64,000 bases of DNA from Saprospiraceae bacterium (GTDB lineage Bacteria; Bacteroidota; Bacteroidia; Chitinophagales; Saprospiraceae), in NCBI GenBank assembly GCA_016717105.1, contig JADKGF010000054.1:1-64000 (forward strand), read 5' to 3'. The notes under the pieces were generated by a model. It was not told where the DNA came from. It searched no databases and saw nothing but the letters and a program-made list of their open reading frames with translations. Both the position numbers and the translations under genes were made by a program. Shown here in pieces: positions 21,318 to 29,904 of the stretch. Numbering within the stretch: position 1 is the first letter of the stretch; each line of letters opens with the position of its first letter.

Positions 21318-22115
21318 ATGGGTCAAAAGACAAATCCAATCGGTAATAGACTAGGCATCATCAAAGGATGGGATTCTAGTTGGTTTGGGGGAAAAGAGTT
21401 TGCTCAGAAAGTCGTAGAAGACGAGCAAATCAGAGTATATCTGAATGCTAGGATTCAAAAAGGTGGTATTTCAAAAATTGTTATCGAAAGAACCCTTAAG
21501 AGAGTCACTGTTACCTTACATACTTCAAGACCTGGTATCATTATTGGTAAAGGTGGTCAGGAAGTAGACCGTATCAAAGAGGAATTGAAAAAATTGACTG
21601 GAAAGGATGTCCAGATTAATATAATAGAAATCCGTAAGCCTGAAATCGACGCAGCAATAGTTGGTGAGACAATTGCAAAACAGATAGAGTCAAGGATTAA
21701 TTATAAAAGAGCAATCAAAATGTCTATCCAGTCTGCAATGAGGGCTGGTGCTGAAGGTATAAAAGTGCGTGTCAGTGGTAGACTTAATGGTGCAGAGATG
21801 GCTAGAAGTGAAGAGTTCAAAGATGGTAGAACACCTTTGCATACATTTAGAGCTGATATTGATTATTCTATCAAAGAAGCGCTTACTGTTTATGGTAAGA
21901 TCGGAATAAAGACTTGGATCTGTAAAGGAGAAGTTCTAGAAAAAAGAGATCTTTCACCTAATGCAGGGATGAGTAAAGCAAACGAATCATCTTCAGACAA
22001 TAGGGATAGAGGTAACGATAGGAGAGGAAATGATGGAAGAGATAGAGGAGATAGGAGAGGAGGAAATGATCGCCGCGGTGGAGATAGACGTGATGGCGGC
22101 AACAAAAAAAGATAA
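21318..22115 (+). CDS. rpsC: Small ribosomal subunit protein S3 with RGD/N-rich tail
   Basis: 265 residues. S3 is at the mRNA entry channel of the 30S subunit and has helicase activity with S4 and S5. The start GQKTNPIGNRLGIIKGWDS and the KH motif SRPGIIIGKGGQEVDRI are intact, as is the C-terminal domain around GRTPLHTFRADIDYS. The last ~45 residues (after NAGMSKANESSSDN) are a low-complexity extension of Arg, Gly, Asp and Asn resembling an RGG-type RNA-binding tail. E. coli S3 (233 residues) lacks this. Confidence 0.95.
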   Translation: MGQKTNPIGNRLGIIKGWDSSWFGGKEFAQKVVEDEQIRVYLNARIQKGGISKIVIERTLKRVTVTLHTSRPGIIIGKGGQEVDRIKEELKKLTGKDVQINIIEIRKPEIDAAIVGETIAKQIESRINYKRAIKMSIQSAMRAGAEGIKVRVSGRLNGAEMARSEEFKDGRTPLHTFRADIDYSIKEALTVYGKIGIKTWICKGEVLEKRDLSPNAGMSKANESSSDNRDRGNDRRGNDGRDRGDRRGGNDRRGGDRRDGGNKKR

Positions 22116-22136
22116 TCATTATTAATAAAATTGTAT

Positions 22137-22144
22137 TACCTTTG
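22137..22144 (+). promoter_or_regulatory. Internal TAnnTTTG promoter upstream of rplP
   Basis: TACCTTTG followed by CGGC, in the 72-bp gap between rpsC and rplP, 43 bp before the rplP start. It matches the same consensus and context as the rpsL and rpsJ promoters, so a second transcript may start here within the S10 genes. Confidence 0.6.
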
Positions 22145-22187
22145 CGGCACTTTTCCAAAAAGGTAATTTATTAAATGACAACAGAAT

Positions 22188-22607
22188 ATGTTACAACCAA
22201 AAAGAACGAAGTACAGGAAGCAGCATAAAATGAAAACCAAGGGTATTGCAATAAAGGGCGGTACTATTTCATTCGGTTCATTTGCGCTTAAGTCTTTGGA
22301 AATTGGAAGGATCACTAACAGACAGTTAGAGTCTGCCAGGATCGCGATGACAAGGTATATGAAGAGAGAGGGTAAGGTGTGGATCAGAATATTTCCTGAT
22401 AAACCAATCACTAAAAAACCTCAAGAAGTTCGTATGGGTAAGGGTAAAGGAGCACTTGACCATTGGGTAGCAGTTGTCAAACCAGGAAAAATAATGTTTG
22501 AATTGGACGGTGTACCTTCTGCAATAGCAGTTGAGGCTTTAAGATTGGCGGCGCAAAAGCTTCCAGTTCTTACAAAAACCGTAATTAGAGCAGATTTTAG
22601 CGAATAA
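22188..22607 (+). CDS. rplP: Large ribosomal subunit protein L16
   Basis: 139 residues. L16 helps place the A-site tRNA and is needed late in 50S assembly. The start MLQPKRTKYRKQHK and the segment GKGKGALDHWVAVVKPG are typical. It has its own upstream TAnnTTTG box and is 18 bp before rpmC. Confidence 0.96.
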   Translation: MLQPKRTKYRKQHKMKTKGIAIKGGTISFGSFALKSLEIGRITNRQLESARIAMTRYMKREGKVWIRIFPDKPITKKPQEVRMGKGKGALDHWVAVVKPGKIMFELDGVPSAIAVEALRLAAQKLPVLTKTVIRADFSE

Positions 22608-22625
22608 TTTTTTAAAATACCTGAC

Positions 22626-22880
22626 ATGGCAACAAAGAAATTTTTAGAACTTCAGAATATGGCAGCCGATGCTATCAATGCGGAACTTAAACAGGCGAGT
22701 GCAGATTTAGTCCGTATGAAGTTTGATCATGGTTCAAAAGGTTTGCAAAATCCAATCGAGCTTAAATCTCTTAAAAGGGACATTGCTCGACTTAAAACTG
22801 AATTGAGAGCCCGTGAGATTAGTGCAATGACGCCAGAGCAGCTTGCAGGCAGATCAAATATTAGGTTGAGAAGAAAGTAA
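22626..22880 (+). CDS. rpmC: Large ribosomal subunit protein L29
   Basis: 84 residues, longer than E. coli L29 (63). A two-helix protein near the tunnel exit. The core motifs LVRMKFDHGSKGLQNPIELK and LKRDIARLKTELR identify it; the extra length is mostly a C-terminal extension ending SNIRLRRK. Between rplP and rpsQ, the usual place. Confidence 0.92.
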   Translation: MATKKFLELQNMAADAINAELKQASADLVRMKFDHGSKGLQNPIELKSLKRDIARLKTELRAREISAMTPEQLAGRSNIRLRRK

Positions 22881-22901
22881 TAATTAGAAAATTAAAGTCC
22901 A

Positions 22902-23159
22902 ATGACTGAGAGTTTATTAAACAAAGTTAGAATAGGTGTTGTATCCAGTAATAAAATGGATAAAACAATTACAGTTTTAATTGAAAGAAAGTTAAAACAC
23001 CCTATTTACGGAAAGTTTGTAAAGAAATCAAAAAAATTCTTCGTGCATGACGAAAAGAACGAGTGCAATGAAGGTGATACAGTAAAAATTACTGAAACCA
23101 GACCATTAAGTAAAAATAAAAGCTGGAGATTAGTAGAAATAATCGAAAAAGCGAAATAA
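22902..23159 (+). CDS. rpsQ: Small ribosomal subunit protein S17
   Basis: 85 residues. A primary 16S rRNA-binding OB-fold protein. The segments NKMDKTITVLIERKLKHP and GDTVKITETRPLSKNKSWRL are diagnostic. 18 bp before rplN. Confidence 0.95.
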   Translation: MTESLLNKVRIGVVSSNKMDKTITVLIERKLKHPIYGKFVKKSKKFFVHDEKNECNEGDTVKITETRPLSKNKSWRLVEIIEKAK

Positions 23160-23177
23160 AATAAAAATTGATTAGTC

Positions 23178-23543
23178 ATGATCCAACAAGAGTCAAGATT
23201 AAAGGTAGCAGATAACAGCGGAGCAAAAGAAGTGCTTTGTATCAGAGTCTTAGGTGGTACCAGAAGAAGATATGCTTCGGTAGGAGACAAGATAGTGGTT
23301 GCTGTAAAATCAGCCACACCTACAGGTATTAAAAAAGGTACCGTTACCAAAGCTGTTATCGTAAGGACATCTAAGGAAATAAGAAGAAAAGATGGTTCAT
23401 ATATTAGATTTGATGATAATGCTGTAGTATTATTAAATGCATCTGATGAACCAAGAGGATCTCGTATTTTCGGACCTGTGGCCAGAGAATTGAGAGATCG
23501 TGATTATATGAGAATTGTATCATTAGCACCTGAAGTGCTTTAA
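23178..23543 (+). CDS. rplN: Large ribosomal subunit protein L14
   Basis: 121 residues, full length. L14 is at the subunit interface and binds the silencing factor RsfS in other bacteria. MIQQESRLKVADNSGAKEV at the start and GSRIFGPVARELRDRDYMRI near the end are typical. Confidence 0.96.
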   Translation: MIQQESRLKVADNSGAKEVLCIRVLGGTRRRYASVGDKIVVAVKSATPTGIKKGTVTKAVIVRTSKEIRRKDGSYIRFDDNAVVLLNASDEPRGSRIFGPVARELRDRDYMRIVSLAPEVL

Positions 23544-23561
23544 TTTAATAAATTTTTTGTC

Positions 23562-23894
23562 ATGACAAAAAAACGTTTTGCACCAAAACTAAGCATCAAA
23601 AAAGGTGATAAAGTAATGGTCATTGCAGGATCTAATAAAGGACTTACCGGTGAGGTAAAATTAGTTTTTCCAAAGGAAAACAGAGCGATTGTTGAAGATC
23701 TTAATAAGGTCAAAAAACATACGAAAGCAACGCAAGATAATCCCGGAGGAATTAACGAAATTGAGGCTCCGATACATATTTCTAACCTAATGGTTGTGGA
23801 TGCCAAAACTGGTAAACCAACCAGAGTAGGAAGAAAAGAAGTAGATGGAAAGCTAGTTAGATATTCTAAAAAATCAGGTGAAATTATCAAATGA
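23562..23894 (+). CDS. rplX: Large ribosomal subunit protein L24
   Basis: 110 residues. An assembly initiator at the tunnel exit, with a KOW motif at KKGDKVMVIAGSNKGLTGEV. Its stop codon overlaps the rplE start by 4 bp (ATGA), which implies translational coupling. Confidence 0.95.
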   Translation: MTKKRFAPKLSIKKGDKVMVIAGSNKGLTGEVKLVFPKENRAIVEDLNKVKKHTKATQDNPGGINEIEAPIHISNLMVVDAKTGKPTRVGRKEVDGKLVRYSKKSGEIIK

Positions 23895-24451
23895 TGAGTT
23901 ACATTCCTAGACTTAAGACAAAATATAGAGAAGAGATTGTTGCTAAATTGCACGAACAGTTTGGTTATAAAACAGTCATGCAAGTGCCTAGATTACTGAA
24001 GATTAGTGTTAATCAAGGTGTAGGCGGAGCGACCCAAGATAAGAAAATGGTGGATAATGCGGTTAATGAAATGTCGACCATTACAGGTCAGAAGGCAGTG
24101 TCAACTATTGCATCAAAGTCTATTTCCAACTTTAAATTAAGAGAATTTATGCCAATCGGGGCCAGAGTTACTTTGCGTGACCGACAGATGTATGAATTTT
24201 TGGATCGTTTGGTTACAGTGGCTTTACCTAGGGTACGTGACTTTAAAGGTATCAACGATAAAAGTTTTGATGGAAGAGGTAATTATTCTCTTGGTATAAA
24301 GGAACAAATTATTTTTCCTGAGATAGATATTGATAAGGTAAGTAAAATTACAGGTATGGATATAACTTTTGTTACATCAGCAAAGACAGATGCAGAAGCA
24401 TTTGCCTTACTGAAGGAGTTAGGATTACCTTTTAAAAATCAAAAGAATTAA
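23891..24451 (+). CDS. rplE: Large ribosomal subunit protein L5
   Basis: 186 residues. L5 binds 5S rRNA and contacts the P-site tRNA. The segments LLKISVNQGVGGATQDKK and RDFKGINDKSFDGRGNYSLG are typical. Two ATG codons in tandem open the gene; the first overlaps the rplX stop. 5 bp before rpsN. Confidence 0.95.
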   Translation: MMSYIPRLKTKYREEIVAKLHEQFGYKTVMQVPRLLKISVNQGVGGATQDKKMVDNAVNEMSTITGQKAVSTIASKSISNFKLREFMPIGARVTLRDRQMYEFLDRLVTVALPRVRDFKGINDKSFDGRGNYSLGIKEQIIFPEIDIDKVSKITGMDITFVTSAKTDAEAFALLKELGLPFKNQKN

Positions 24452-24456
24452 TACCA

Positions 24457-24726
24457 ATGGCTAAAAAATCCATCATCGCTAGAGAACATAAAAGAGAGCG
24501 ACTTGTAGCTAAATATGCAGATTTACGCAAGAAATTAAAAGAGGCAGGTGATTATGAGGCTTTAGATAAATTACCTAAAAATTCATCAAGAGTGAGACTT
24601 CATAATAGATGTAAGCTCACTGGAAGACCTAAAGGTTATATGAGACGATTTGGTATCAATCGTGTTACATTTAGAAAAATGGCCAATGAAGGTTTGATAC
24701 CAGGTGTAACTAAAGCCAGTTGGTAA
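24457..24726 (+). CDS. rpsN: Small ribosomal subunit protein S14, zinc-free form
   Basis: 89 residues. A 30S head protein. The end RRFGINRVTFRKMANEGLI, then PGVTKASW, identifies S14. The CxxC pair of the zinc-binding form is absent, and the longer zinc-independent length fits. Confidence 0.94.
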   Translation: MAKKSIIAREHKRERLVAKYADLRKKLKEAGDYEALDKLPKNSSRVRLHNRCKLTGRPKGYMRRFGINRVTFRKMANEGLIPGVTKASW

Positions 24727-24755
24727 TATTTATAAATTGATTAGTATTAAATAAA

Positions 24756-25160
24756 ATGATAGTAACAGATCCAATAGCTGATTATCTTACAAGAATCAGA
24801 AATGCTCAGATGGCTGGTCATAAAGTGGTTGAGATTCCTTCATCAAATATGAAGAAGGCAATTACTGAAATTCTTTATGATAGTGGATATATTTTAAAGT
24901 ATAAATTTGATGATGAAGCTGGTAAACAAGGTATCATTAGCATAGCATTGAAATATGACCTTGCAACTAAAAAACCTATAATCAGAGAGTTAGGTAGAAT
25001 ATCTACTTCGGGTTTAAGGCAATACGCAGGTGCACAGGAGTTGCCAAAAATCATTAATGGACTTGGGATTGCAATAATATCTACATCAAGAGGTTTGATG
25101 ACTGATAAGAAGGCAAGAAAAGAAAACATTGGTGGTGAATTGATTTGTTACGTATATTAA
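24756..25160 (+). CDS. rpsH: Small ribosomal subunit protein S8
   Basis: 134 residues. S8 binds the central domain of 16S rRNA and in E. coli represses the spc operon. The start DPIADYLTRIRNAQMAGHK and the end ISTSRGLMTDKKARKENIGG are diagnostic. Confidence 0.95.
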   Translation: MIVTDPIADYLTRIRNAQMAGHKVVEIPSSNMKKAITEILYDSGYILKYKFDDEAGKQGIISIALKYDLATKKPIIRELGRISTSGLRQYAGAQELPKIINGLGIAIISTSRGLMTDKKARKENIGGELICYVY

Positions 25161-25181
25161 TAATTTAAAAAATTTAGTGTC

Positions 25182-25739
25182 ATGTCAAGAATAGGCAGAG
25201 CCGTAATTAACATTCCCAATGGAGTGAGTATCGATGTTACTAAAGGTAATTTGGTAACGGTTAAAGGTTCTAAAGGAAGCTTGTCTGAGCAAATAAATCC
25301 TGAACTGGCGATAAAAATTGAGGATGGTACCCTGACTGTTGAGAGACCTACGGATCAAAAGAGACATAGAGAGGTTCATGGTTTGTCCAGATCTTTGATA
25401 AATAATATGGTAACAGGTGTTTCTGAAGGTTATACAAAACGTTTAGAATTGATAGGCGTGGGTTACAGGGTTAGTAATACAGGAAATTTATTAGAATTGA
25501 CGATAGGTTATTCTCACCCTATATTATTTATGTTGCCAGCTGAAGTGGCGTTGACAACAAAGATGGAAAAGGGAGAGGCGCCTACTATCATAATTGAAGG
25601 TACTGATAAACAATTGATAGGTCAGATATGTGCTAAGATTAGAACATATCGTAAACCTGAACCTTACAAAGGAAAAGGTGTTAAGTTTGTAGGTGAAATA
25701 ATCAGAAGAAAAGCAGGTAAAACATCTGGTAAGAAGTAA
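25182..25739 (+). CDS. rplF: Large ribosomal subunit protein L6
   Basis: 185 residues. L6 is near the factor-binding centre. SRIGRAVINIPNGVSI at the start and IRTYRKPEPYKGKGVKFVGE near the end are typical. Between rpsH and rplR, as expected. Confidence 0.95.
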   Translation: MSRIGRAVINIPNGVSIDVTKGNLVTVKGSKGSLSEQINPELAIKIEDGTLTVERPTDQKRHREVHGLSRSLINNMVTGVSEGYTKRLELIGVGYRVSNTGNLLELTIGYSHPILFMLPAEVALTTKMEKGEAPTIIIEGTDKQLIGQICAKIRTYRKPEPYKGKGVKFVGEIIRRKAGKTSGKK

Positions 25740-25763
25740 TAAATAAATCAAAAGATTTATAAA

Positions 25764-26108
25764 ATGGATAGCAAATTATATAATAGAACGAGGGTAAAGT
25801 ACAGAATCCGTAAGAAGGTTAGTGGTACTAGCCAAAAACCAAGACTCTCGGTTTTTAGAAGTAATAAAGAAATTTATTGCCAGTTAATTGATGATATTAA
25901 TGGTGTGACATTAGCAAGTGCATCTTCCAAAGGTACTAAATCATCAGGTAATAAGGTTTCAATTGCATCAGAAGTCGGAAAATCATTAGCATCGAAAGCA
26001 AAAGCTGCCGGTATAGAAACAGTGGTTTTTGATAGAGGTGGTTATTTATATCATGGTAGAGTGAAGTCTTTGGCTGATGGAGCTAGAGAAGGTGGATTAA
26101 TATTCTAA
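25764..26108 (+). CDS. rplR: Large ribosomal subunit protein L18
   Basis: 114 residues. A 5S rRNA-binding protein. KPRLSVFRSNKEIYCQLID and the C-terminal DRGGYLYHGRVKSLADGARE are diagnostic. 11 bp before rpsE. Confidence 0.95.
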   Translation: MDSKLYNRTRVKYRIRKKVSGTSQKPRLSVFRSNKEIYCQLIDDINGVTLASASSKGTKSSGNKVSIASEVGKSLASKAKAAGIETVVFDRGGYLYHGRVKSLADGAREGGLIF

Positions 26109-26119
26109 AAAATAAACAT

Positions 26120-26632
26120 ATGTCAGCACCAGTAAAAGTAAATCAGGGTGAATCCGAGATCAAAGAAAAGCTTGTTAACCTAGCAAGAGTTGCGAAAGTA
26201 ACTAAAGGAGGTAGAACATTTAGTTTTTCTGCATTGGTAGTAGTCGGAGACGGCAATGGCTCAGTTGGTCAAGGTTTAGGTAAAGCATTGGATGTTTCTG
26301 AATCAATTCAGAAAGCTGTTCAAGATGCTAAGAAGAACATGATCAAGGTATCAATTCATAAAGGTACCGTGCCTCATGAGCAGAAAGGAAAATATGGAGC
26401 AGGAAAAGTGCTTGTAAAACCCGCTGCTGATGGTACCGGTGTTATAGCTGGTGGTGCGATGAGAGCCGTTTTAGAAATGGCAGGAATACATAATGTATTA
26501 GCTAAATCTCAGGGCTCTTCAAATCCTCACAATGTTGTGAAAGCGACGATTGATGCACTTTCTAAAATGAGAAATGCACATGTTATAGCTAAAAACCGTG
26601 GGGTTAGTATTGAAAAAGTTTATGAAGGTTAA
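26120..26632 (+). CDS. rpsE: Small ribosomal subunit protein S5
   Basis: 170 residues. S5 affects fidelity and is part of the mRNA entry site. VNLARVAKVTKGGRTFSFSA and VVGDGNGSVGQGLGKA belong to the S5 N- and C-terminal domains. No internal break. 15 bp before rpmD. Confidence 0.95.
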   Translation: MSAPVKVNQGESEIKEKLVNLARVAKVTKGGRTFSFSALVVVGDGNGSVGQGLGKALDVSESIQKAVQDAKKNMIKVSIHKGTVPHEQKGKYGAGKVLVKPAADGTGVIAGGAMRAVLEMAGIHNVLAKSQGSSNPHNVVKATIDALSKMRNAHVIAKNRGVSIEKVYEG

Positions 26633-26647
26633 TTAAATTCTGTTATA

Positions 26648-26827
26648 ATGGGAAATATAAAAATAACGCAGATTAAAAGCGCCATCGACAGAAGCAAGCG
26701 TCAAAAGGCAACCATTCAAGCTTTAGGGATCAAAAGACTACACAACCCTGTTGTGAAGGAAGTGAATCCTCAAATAATGGGCATGGTTGCTAAGGTAAGA
26801 CATTTGATCACAGTTGAGGAGTGTTAA
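26648..26827 (+). CDS. rpmD: Large ribosomal subunit protein L30
   Basis: 59 residues from ATG 26648 to TAA 26825-26827. A small 50S protein. The protein starts MGNIKITQIKSAIDRSKRQ, and GIKRLHNPVVKEVNPQIMGM is the conserved core. It fills the gap between rpsE and rplO, where L30 is expected. Confidence 0.93.
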   Translation: MGNIKITQIKSAIDRSKRQKATIQALGIKRLHNPVVKEVNPQIMGMVAKVRHLITVEEC

Positions 26828-26869
26828 ATAATTTGACATCTATTAAGTAAAATAGTAAATATATACAAA

Positions 26870-27316
26870 ATGAAATTGCATAGTTTAACACCGGCAATTG
26901 GTTCTGTAAAAGCCAAAAAAGGCAGATTAGGTCGTGGTGAAGGTAGCGGTTCAGGGGGCACAGCTTCCAAAGGACATAAAGGTGCAAAATCTAGATCTGG
27001 TAATAAGAATAAGAGAGCATTTGAAGGTGGACAAATGCCTATTCAGATGCGTTTACCAAAAAGAGGCTTTAAAAATATAAATAATATTACATACGTTGCA
27101 ATTAATGTATCAAGGTTACAGGAGATACACGATAATTACGGACTTACCGAAATTACAAAAGTTGCCCTGTATAATGAAGGTATTATTAATAAAGGTGATA
27201 AAGTTAAAGTATTGGGTAATGGTGAGTTAAGTGTAAAGCTTAACATACAAGTTGATGCGTTTTCTGCAACTGCCAAGAGTAAGATCGAGGGAGCAGGAGG
27301 TACTGTAAATGCTTAA
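26870..27316 (+). CDS. rplO: Large ribosomal subunit protein L15
   Basis: 148 residues. A late 50S assembly protein. The Gly-rich basic N-terminus KKGRLGRGEGSGSGGTASKG and the segment RLPKRGFKNINN are typical. 11 bp before secY. Confidence 0.95.
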   Translation: MKLHSLTPAIGSVKAKKGRLGRGEGSGSGGTASKGHKGAKSRSGNKNKRAFEGGQMPIQMRLPKRGFKNINNITYVAINVSRLQEIHDNYGLTEITKVALYNEGIINKGDKVKVLGNGELSVKLNIQVDAFSATAKSKIEGAGGTVNA

Positions 27317-27327
27317 TTAATAAAAAC

Positions 27328-28695
27328 ATGAATAAGTTTTTAGAAACATTAAAGAATATTTGGAGCATTAAGGAGTTAAAGGATAAAATCCTTTTTACTC
27401 TTATAGTACTCGCTGTTTTCAGATTAGGGTCGTATATCGTTTTGCCAGGTGTTAATGCGTTGGCTTTGGCGAGTGCAGCTAAATCAGGTAAAGCGAATGA
27501 CTTACTCCAATTAATTAACACCTTTACAGGTGGGGCATTTAACCAAGGTTCTATATTTGCCCTTGGTATTATGCCGTATATAACTGCATCCATTATTGTG
27601 CAGTTGTTGGGTTTTGCTGTGCCTTATTTCCAAAAATTACAGCAGAAAGAAGGTGAATCTGGGAGAAAGAGGATAAATCAAATAACTAGGTTTTTGACGC
27701 TTCTTATAACTTTAGTGCAAGGTAGTGGTTATATTTTATATCTTAAAACTACTCCAGGTGTTGTAGATTCTAGTATTAGCCCTGGTATTTTTTGGTTTAG
27801 TAATATGATTATTTTGGCTACTGGTACAATTTTTGCCATGTGGTTAGGTGAAAAAATTACGGATCGTGGTATAGGAAATGGTATTTCACTGCTTATTATG
27901 GTAGGTATTATAGCTCGATTACCACAGGCATTTTTATCTGAAGTTTTAGGGCAAATTGCAAATAATAGATGGATTTTACTCATTCTTGAGTTGGTAGTTT
28001 ATTTCTTTATAGTAATAGGAACTATATTGATAGTTCAAGGTATTCGTAAAATTCCTATTCAAGCAGCTAAAAGAATGGTAGGTCGGGAAGCTGGAGCTGT
28101 TAGTTCAGGTGCAAATGATTTCATCAATTTGAAATTGAGTGCAGCGGGTGTTATGCCTATCATATTTGCTCAGGCAATTATGTTTCTTCCATTAACAGCG
28201 GCGCAATGGGCTGCGGGCAGTGCAGGCGTACAATCAAATCTGTTGCTGGCTATGAATAACCCGTTCTCATTGATTTATAATGTTGTTTTCTTTATTTTAA
28301 TCGTTGTGTTTACATATGTTTATACAGCATTGATCGTAAACCCACAGCAATATGCTGAGTATCTTAAGAGAATGAATTCATTTATCCCAGGTATTAAACC
28401 AGGCCAAGATACTCAAGATTATATTGATACTTTGACAACAAGAATAACTTTACCAGGAGCCATATTTATTGGCTTGATAGCTGTTTTGCCAGCTATTGCT
28501 TCCTTTGCTGGTGTGAATACTGCATTTGCATATTTCTTTGGTGGTACATCCCTATTGATTTTGGTAGGTGTAGTTTTAGATACTTTACAACAGATAGAAA
28601 GTTATCTTTTGATGAGAAAATATGATGGATTAGTAAAATCAGGTAGAATACAAGGAAGAGCAAATCAAGGTATCACTATTGGTACTGGAATGTAA
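27328..28695 (+). CDS. secY: Protein translocase subunit SecY
   Basis: 455 residues, ten membrane helices. It forms the Sec channel with SecE and SecG and exports unfolded preproteins. The segment ALGIMPYITASIIVQLL holds the conserved plug/TM2 region. A cytoplasmic loop carries QGIRKIPIQAAKRMVGRE, and the end YDGLVKSGRIQGR is typical. It follows rplO as in other spc operons and is 8 bp before map; adk is not between them. Confidence 0.96.
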   Translation: MNKFLETLKNIWSIKELKDKILFTLIVLAVFRLGSYIVLPGVNALALASAAKSGKANDLLQLINTFTGGAFNQGSIFALGIMPYITASIIVQLLGFAVPYFQKLQQKEGESGRKRINQITRFLTLLITLVQGSGYILYLKTTPGVVDSSISPGIFWFSNMIILATGTIFAMWLGEKITDRGIGNGISLLIMVGIIARLPQAFLSEVLGQIANNRWILLILELVVYFFIVIGTILIVQGIRKIPIQAAKRMVGREAGAVSSGANDFINLKLSAAGVMPIIFAQAIMFLPLTAAQWAAGSAGVQSNLLLAMNNPFSLIYNVVFFILIVVFTYVYTALIVNPQQYAEYLKRMNSFIPGIKPGQDTQDYIDTLTTRITLPGAIFIGLIAVLPAIASFAGVNTAFAYFFGGTSLLILVGVVLDTLQQIESYLLMRKYDGLVKSGRIQGRANQGITIGTGM

Positions 28696-28703
28696 TTCTT
28701 AAG

Positions 28704-29513
28704 ATGATATATTACAAGACGAATGAAGAGATAGAGTTGATGAGAGAGAGCAATCTCTTAGTTAGCAAAACTCTGGCGTATGTTGGCGGTTTACTAAAAG
28801 TAGGCGAAACCGGTAAAAAAGTTGACAAGGAAGCAGAAAGCTTTATTAGAGATCACGGTGGTATACCCGCATTTAAGGGCTATCGGGGTTTTCCAGCTAC
28901 TTTGTGCATGTCATTAAATGATGCTGTAGTACATGGAATACCAGGTGATAAAGTATTTGTTGATAGCGATTTGGTATCAATAGATTGTGGTGTGGTTTTG
29001 AATGGGTTTTATGGTGATGCAGCATTTACGTTCGCGTTTGTAAATGTTTCAAATGATGCTAAAAACCTTATGAAAGTTACTCGTGAATCTCTGTACAAAG
29101 GTATTGAAGCTGTATTAGTTGGAAACAGAATCGGTGACATCAGTTACGCTATTCAGACTTATTGCGAAAAAGTTCATGGATATGGCATCGTAAGAGAACT
29201 AGTGGGTCATGGAGTTGGACGTAATTTGCATGAAGACCCAGAGGTACCAAACTATGGTTTGAAAGGGAAAGGGCCGATGCTAAAGGAAGGCATGGTAATT
29301 GCAATAGAGCCTATGGTGAACATGGGCAACAAAGCGGTAAAACAACTAAATGATGGGTGGACAATTTTGACAAAAGATGGGAGACCTTCAGCACATTTTG
29401 AACATAGTGTTGCAGTGAGAAAAGAAGGTGCTGATATTTTATCAGATCACTCATTTATAGACGATGCAGTTAAAAATAATCCTGAAATAGTGGATATTTC
29501 AATAAAAAATTAG
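28704..29513 (+). CDS. map: Type I methionine aminopeptidase
   Basis: 269 residues. It removes the initiator methionine from nascent proteins. The five metal ligands of the pita-bread fold can be placed: Asp in SIDCGVV, Asp in GFYGDAAFT, His in GHGVGRNLHEDP, Glu in AIEPM and Glu in HFEHSVAV. The catalytic His is in VVHGIPG. Co-transcribed with secY. Confidence 0.95.
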   Translation: MIYYKTNEEIELMRESNLLVSKTLAYVGGLLKVGETGKKVDKEAESFIRDHGGIPAFKGYRGFPATLCMSLNDAVVHGIPGDKVFVDSDLVSIDCGVVLNGFYGDAAFTFAFVNVSNDAKNLMKVTRESLYKGIEAVLVGNRIGDISYAIQTYCEKVHGYGIVRELVGHGVGRNLHEDPEVPNYGLKGKGPMLKEGMVIAIEPMVNMGNKAVKQLNDGWTILTKDGRPSAHFEHSVAVRKEGADILSDHSFIDDAVKNNPEIVDISIKN

Positions 29514-29520
29514 ATATTTG
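29513..29520 (+). promoter_or_regulatory. Possible internal promoter upstream of infA
   Basis: GATATTTG followed by CGCTCC, overlapping the map stop codon and 16 bp before infA. It misses the TA of the consensus by one base, but the TTTGCG context is the same as at rpsL, rpsJ and rplP. Confidence 0.35.
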
Positions 29521-29536
29521 CGCTCCAATTTAAAAA

Positions 29537-29755
29537 ATGGCAAAACAAGACCTTATTAAGTTAGATGGAATCATCGAAGAAGCATTGTCAAATGCGATGT
29601 TTCGTGTCAGATTGGAAAGCGGACATCTCATTACTGCTACTATTTCAGGCAAAATGAGAATGCATTATATTAGAATTCTTCCTGGTGATAAGGTAGCTGT
29701 AGAGATGTCACCGTATGATTTGTCAAGAGGAAGAATCAATTACCGATATAAATAA
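29537..29755 (+). CDS. infA: Translation initiation factor IF-1
   Basis: 72 residues, the standard length. An OB-fold protein that blocks the A site during initiation. AKQDLIKLDGIIEEALSNAM and SGKMRMHYIRILPGDKVAVE are diagnostic. 22 bp before rpmJ. Confidence 0.96.
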   Translation: MAKQDLIKLDGIIEEALSNAMFRVRLESGHLITATISGKMRMHYIRILPGDKVAVEMSPYDLSRGRINYRYK

Positions 29756-29777
29756 TAAAGATTAAAGTCTTAATACA

Positions 29778-29894
29778 ATGAAGGTACAAGCATCAATTAA
29801 GAAACGATCAGTAGATTGTAAGATCGTTAGAAGGAAAGGGAAACTTTATATTATAAATAAAAAGAATCCTAAGTTTAAACAAAGACAAGGTTAA
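29778..29894 (+). CDS. rpmJ: Large ribosomal subunit protein L36, zinc-free form
   Basis: 38 residues, starting MKVQASIKKRSVDCKIVRR and ending NPKFKQRQG. L36 is a small 50S protein. Of the four zinc ligands (three Cys, one His) of the C+ form only one Cys remains, so this is the C- type that does not need zinc. 10 bp before rpsM. Confidence 0.93.
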   Translation: MKVQASIKKRSVDCKIVRRKGKLYIINKKNPKFKQRQG

Positions 29895-29904
29895 TTATAA
29901 AAAT

